The notes under the pieces were generated by a model that saw nothing but the letters and a program-made list of their open reading frames with translations, was not told the DNA's origin and ran no database searches. DNA of 7,278 nt from JANLUX01 sp031409815 (GTDB lineage: Bacteria > Bacteroidota > Bacteroidia > AKYH767-A > OLB10). The stretch is from assembly GCA_031409815.1 (NCBI GenBank), contig JANNXV010000027.1:1-7278 (forward strand), written 5' to 3'. Within the stretch, counting starts at the first letter, position 1. The number at the start of each line of letters is the position of its first letter. A program made the translations under genes and the position numbers. This document shows positions 5,445 to 7,278 of this stretch, piece after piece.

Positions 5445-6047
5445 ATGGAAAAGTACAAATATTATTCCGTTTTGATTTTAGGATTATTTTTTTTTGCAGG
5501 ATGCGATAGGAACGTAACTTGTCCGGGATTCCCTGATGAGTTCTTATCTCCTATTAATTATTCTATAAATGACAAGCTGACTTATCGCGATTCAGCAGGC
5601 AGTCAAATCGTTTTTACGGTAAACGAAAAGTTCGTTCAACCAAAAACAGAAGTTCACCATGACTATTACAAGAACATAGTTTGCGATGCTGCCGCAAATT
5701 TCAACTCAACGAGTGACAGTTTCAGAAATGGCAATAATAGATTTGGAATTTCTCTCTCTATCGCAGATGCCAGGCATGATTCAAGTGAGATAATTGCAGA
5801 GTACAATATTTTAGGATTGAATAATAAGATTACAGTGTCTCCTTCTATTATAATTCAATACGGTTCGGCAGATTCATTAGTTCACAATCTTACATTAGGA
5901 GGTAAAAATTACAATAATGTTATCGTAACTGAATACGATACAACTTTGTATCCCGGAAAAATTATTTGGAAAATGTATTACGAAAAAAATTCAGGCATCA
6001 TTGGTTTCGAAGACAAACAAACACATTCACTTTATTACCGAGAATAA
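5445..6047 (+). CDS. Lipoprotein of unknown function (200 residues)
   Basis: MEKYKYYSVLILGLFFFAGC is a clear lipoprotein signal peptide with lipobox FAGC and lipidated Cys20, followed by Asp at +2. The mature part has two further cysteines (Cys26 and about Cys80), and beta-strand-like alternating sequence. It ends with a segment containing NYNNVIVTEYDTT, WKMYYEKNSGIIGFED and a final LYYRE. That C-terminal pattern, a strand followed by a 'YY.k.sGiIgfe' turn, recurs in uncharacterised secreted Bacteroidota proteins as I recall them. I do not recognise a named family or catalytic motif. Length and signal suggest a surface or periplasm-facing envelope lipoprotein. It is isolated: repeats lie upstream and no co-directional partner is within 400 bp. 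The overlapping ATG at 5441 is out of frame. Confidence 0.8.
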   Translation: MEKYKYYSVLILGLFFFAGCDRNVTCPGFPDEFLSPINYSINDKLTYRDSAGSQIVFTVNEKFVQPKTEVHHDYYKNIVCDAAANFNSTSDSFRNGNNRFGISLSIADARHDSSEIIAEYNILGLNNKITVSPSIIIQYGSADSLVHNLTLGGKNYNNVIVTEYDTTLYPGKIIWKMYYEKNSGIIGFEDKQTHSLYYRE

Positions 6048-6066
6048 ATTCCTGCATAAACAAAAT

Positions 6067-6144
6067 CCCCGTCTGGCGCGCGCATGCTGCGCGTGTCGGT
6101 AATAGAATTCAGATTAAATTAATTCGTGATGCTCTCTAATTGCC
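6067..6144. repeat. Candidate REP-like palindromic repeat, GC-rich head
   Basis: CCCC GTCTGGCGCG opens a strikingly GC-rich patch with complementary arms CGCGC (6077-6081) and GCGCG (6089-6093) and an inner GCATGC palindrome. GTGTCGGTAAT and an AT-rich stretch ending CGTGATGCTCTCTAATTGC follow. The hairpin-plus-tail layout and wording resemble dispersed palindromes I recall near REP-type transposases in Bacteroidota; this is recollection, not a search. No transposase is present. Base composition differs sharply from the neighbouring lipoprotein gene. Confidence 0.4.
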
Positions 6145-6152
6145 TATTTTCG
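6145..6152 (+). promoter_or_regulatory. Putative -7 element driving the M-box/mgtE transcript
   Basis: TATTTTCG fits TAnnTTTG with the same C variant seen before tpiA. Transcription would start near 6157. The RNA would then open with a perfect hairpin, GCTGAA-TAT-TTCAGC (6157-6171), immediately followed by the riboswitch P1 strand. Confidence 0.45.
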
Positions 6153-6177
6153 CGCTGCTGAATATTTCAGCAATGAG

Positions 6178-6373
6178 AAGCTTGTTAGGTGAGGTTACTC
6201 TATGAATAAAAGCTGCTGCCCGGAAATGTCGAGAGACGCCAATGGGTTTAACAGGCGTGGTCGGAATAAGGCTTCGCATAACGCAGCTTCCCGCTAAAAA
6301 CCTCCCTCTCTTTGGGAGAGGGTAGGGGTGAGGACGGATACGTCATACCGAACAAAAACTCTACGAGGAGCTT
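6178..6373 (+). promoter_or_regulatory. M-box (ykoK) magnesium riboswitch aptamer
   Basis: Conserved M-box blocks appear in order: GTTAGGTGAGG (6184-6194), GCTGCTGCCCGGAAATGTC (6212-6230), GAGACGCCAATGGGT (6233-6247), AACAG (6250-6254), GGAATAAGG (6263-6271), ACGCAGC (6281-6287) and CTCTACGA (6359-6366). Pairings fit: P1 AAGCT/AGCTT (6178-6182 with 6369-6373) plus TGT/ACG, a stem TATGA/TCATA (6201-6205 with 6343-6347), AGCTGC/GCAGCT (6211-6216 with 6283-6288) and the small hairpin GTC-GAGA-GAC (6228-6237). M-box RNAs bind several Mg2+ ions and switch off Mg2+ transporter genes when Mg2+ is plentiful. The downstream gene is mgtE, as expected. At about 196 bases the aptamer is longer than usual, because of an extra hairpin at 6301-6333. 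Confidence 0.92.
6301..6333. repeat. Palindromic repeat hairpin lying inside the M-box aptamer
   Basis: CCCTCTC (6304-6310) pairs with GAGAGGG (6316-6322) around TTTGG, and CCTC (6301-6304) can pair with GAGG (6330-6333). The sequence, with GGTAGGGGTGAGG as tail, resembles a widespread short palindromic repeat (recollection). In the Bacillus subtilis M-box as I remember it, GCAGC is followed almost at once by a GGA...TCC hairpin and then the return strand. Here about 45 bases intervene, so the repeat looks inserted at a peripheral point, leaving the conserved core intact. Confidence 0.6.
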
Positions 6374-6422
6374 AACATACACAATGCATTTTGCAGGGTT
6401 GTTTTTCTGTGTTTTTCTCCTC
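6365..6422 (+). promoter_or_regulatory. Candidate expression platform of the M-box riboswitch
   Basis: GAGGAG (6365-6370), inside the 3' part of P1, can pair with CTCCTC (6417-6422) downstream; that would compete with P1. Between them, ACACA (6379-6383) can pair with TGTGT (6408-6412). Alternatively ACAATGCA (6381-6388) folds on TGCA-ggg-TTGT (6392-6402), followed by TTTTT to 6406, a weak terminator-like hairpin. Which structure forms with Mg2+ bound cannot be decided by eye. Confidence 0.4.
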
Positions 6423-6481
6423 CACCAAAGTTGCTCATTTTATAATCTTAAGTGTAAATTATTTTAAAAAGGGAAGCTAAG

Positions 6482-7278
6482 ATGGAATTAGAAACAGTAA
6501 AGCCGGAAATTATTCAGTTAATTGAAAGCGGGGATAAAGAAGCGCTCGAAGTAAAACTCGAAGGGTGGCTGCCCGAAGAACTCGTTGAGCTGTGCAATGA
6601 TTTAACTACCGAAGAACAGGTTTGGGTTTTTGAAGTAATTGATCGCGAGCAGGCCTTCAGCACTTTTGAAGAACTTGACTTCAGTATTCAGGTTCCGCTG
6701 TTGGATGCACTACGTAATCGACAAGTGCAGCTGATTTTGAACGATATGTCGCCCGACAATCGTACTGCATTACTGGAGCAGTTGGATGAGGAACGCTTAA
6801 ATAAATTATTAAAACTTTTAACCAAGGACGAGCGCAGAGTAGCACTTTCATTGCTGGGCTATCCGGAGGATAGTATCGGGCGATTGATGACGCCAGATTA
6901 TATTGCAGTACAATCAGATTTAACAGTAGGTCAGGTATTGAAATACATCCGTGCCAACGGTGAAAACAGCGAAACACTCGACATGATTTATATTGTGGAT
7001 GAGAAAGGTTATTTGATTGATGACATACGTTTAGGAGAAATACTATTGGCTGAAGATGGGGTGCATATAAATGAATTGCTGGATGGTAAATTTACTTCGC
7101 TGCATGTAACCGATGATGAAGAAGTAGCCGTTAATGCATTTAAGAAAGATAAACGGGTGGCTTTGCCTGTTACCAATGCAGCAGGATTGTTATTAGGAAT
7201 AATCACTGTAGATGATGTACTGGAACTTGCACAGCAGGAAGACACTGAAGACATACAAAAACTGGGAGGTGTGGAAGC
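6482..7278 (+). CDS. mgtE: Magnesium channel/transporter MgtE, N-terminal part (runs off window)
   Basis: The ATG at 6482 opens a frame of 265 codons with no stop before the window end. It begins MELETVKPEI, and an A/G-rich leader (AAAAAGGGAAG) precedes it. Domain order is that of MgtE: an acidic helical N domain (about 1-128), CBS domain 1 (about 132-190, GRLMTPDYIAV at 133-143), and CBS domain 2 (about 203-252, with LPVTNAAGLLLGIITVDDVL at 228-247). EDIQKLGGVE (256-265) then begins the connecting helix before the membrane channel. In known MgtE, Mg2+ bound by the N and CBS domains closes the pore, and the protein is an inner-membrane dimer. The membrane domain (about 180 residues) lies outside the window. 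Control by the upstream M-box adds RNA-level Mg2+ feedback. Identification is firm from domain order, motifs and riboswitch. Confidence 0.94.
   Translation, partial: MELETVKPEIIQLIESGDKEALEVKLEGWLPEELVELCNDLTTEEQVWVFEVIDREQAFSTFEELDFSIQVPLLDALRNRQVQLILNDMSPDNRTALLEQLDEERLNKLLKLLTKDERRVALSLLGYPEDSIGRLMTPDYIAVQSDLTVGQVLKYIRANGENSETLDMIYIVDEKGYLIDDIRLGEILLAEDGVHINELLDGKFTSLHVTDDEEVAVNAFKKDKRVALPVTNAAGLLLGIITVDDVLELAQQEDTEDIQKLGGVE

Noticed and set aside
6681..7254. Two minus-strand ORFs at the right end
   Set aside because: Both lie antisense to mgtE, whose plus-strand frame shows continuous MgtE domains.

Overview
The window looks like chromosomal DNA from a member of the Bacteroidota, probably a Chitinophagales/Sphingobacteriales-like lineage (rank inferred). 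Several starts are preceded by a TAnnTTTG-like -7 element, the form used by the Bacteroidota sigma factor. Coding DNA is AT-rich, leaders are A-rich or almost absent, and the protein set (PagL-family barrel, membrane-anchored triple helix-hairpin-helix protein, small LPxTG-free lipoproteins) is typical of the phylum.

Left part (1-3279): the 5' end of truA runs leftward off the window. Divergent from it, tpiA (triosephosphate isomerase) overlaps by one base (TAATG) a PagL-like outer-membrane lipid A deacylase. A TAnnTTTG box then precedes a membrane-anchored protein with three helix-hairpin-helix modules. A perfect 14-bp palindrome of dispersed-repeat type lies between the divergent truA and tpiA promoters.

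Middle (3280-4800): a nested 16-bp-unit inverted repeat, an acyl-CoA dehydrogenase of the short-chain/butyryl type, and a 42-residue lipoprotein closed by a good intrinsic terminator.

Right intergenic zone and lipoprotein (4800-6060): about 640 bp without a convincing gene. It holds small hairpins, two 83-bp tandem units plus two truncated copies, and a chain of mutually exclusive hairpins. These lead to an AT palindrome, a promoter and an unrecognised 200-residue lipoprotein.

Right end (6060-7278): a repeat-like GC-rich palindrome, a promoter, an M-box (ykoK) magnesium riboswitch and the first 265 codons of the magnesium channel gene mgtE. The M-box carries what looks like an extra palindromic repeat hairpin inside the aptamer. 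This is the clearest regulatory system in the window: Mg2+-bound M-box RNA should lower mgtE expression, while the MgtE N and CBS domains gate the channel by Mg2+ at the protein level.

The genes are mostly unrelated housekeeping and envelope functions. The only clear functional coupling is riboswitch-mgtE; the only tight transcriptional coupling is tpiA-pagL-like.
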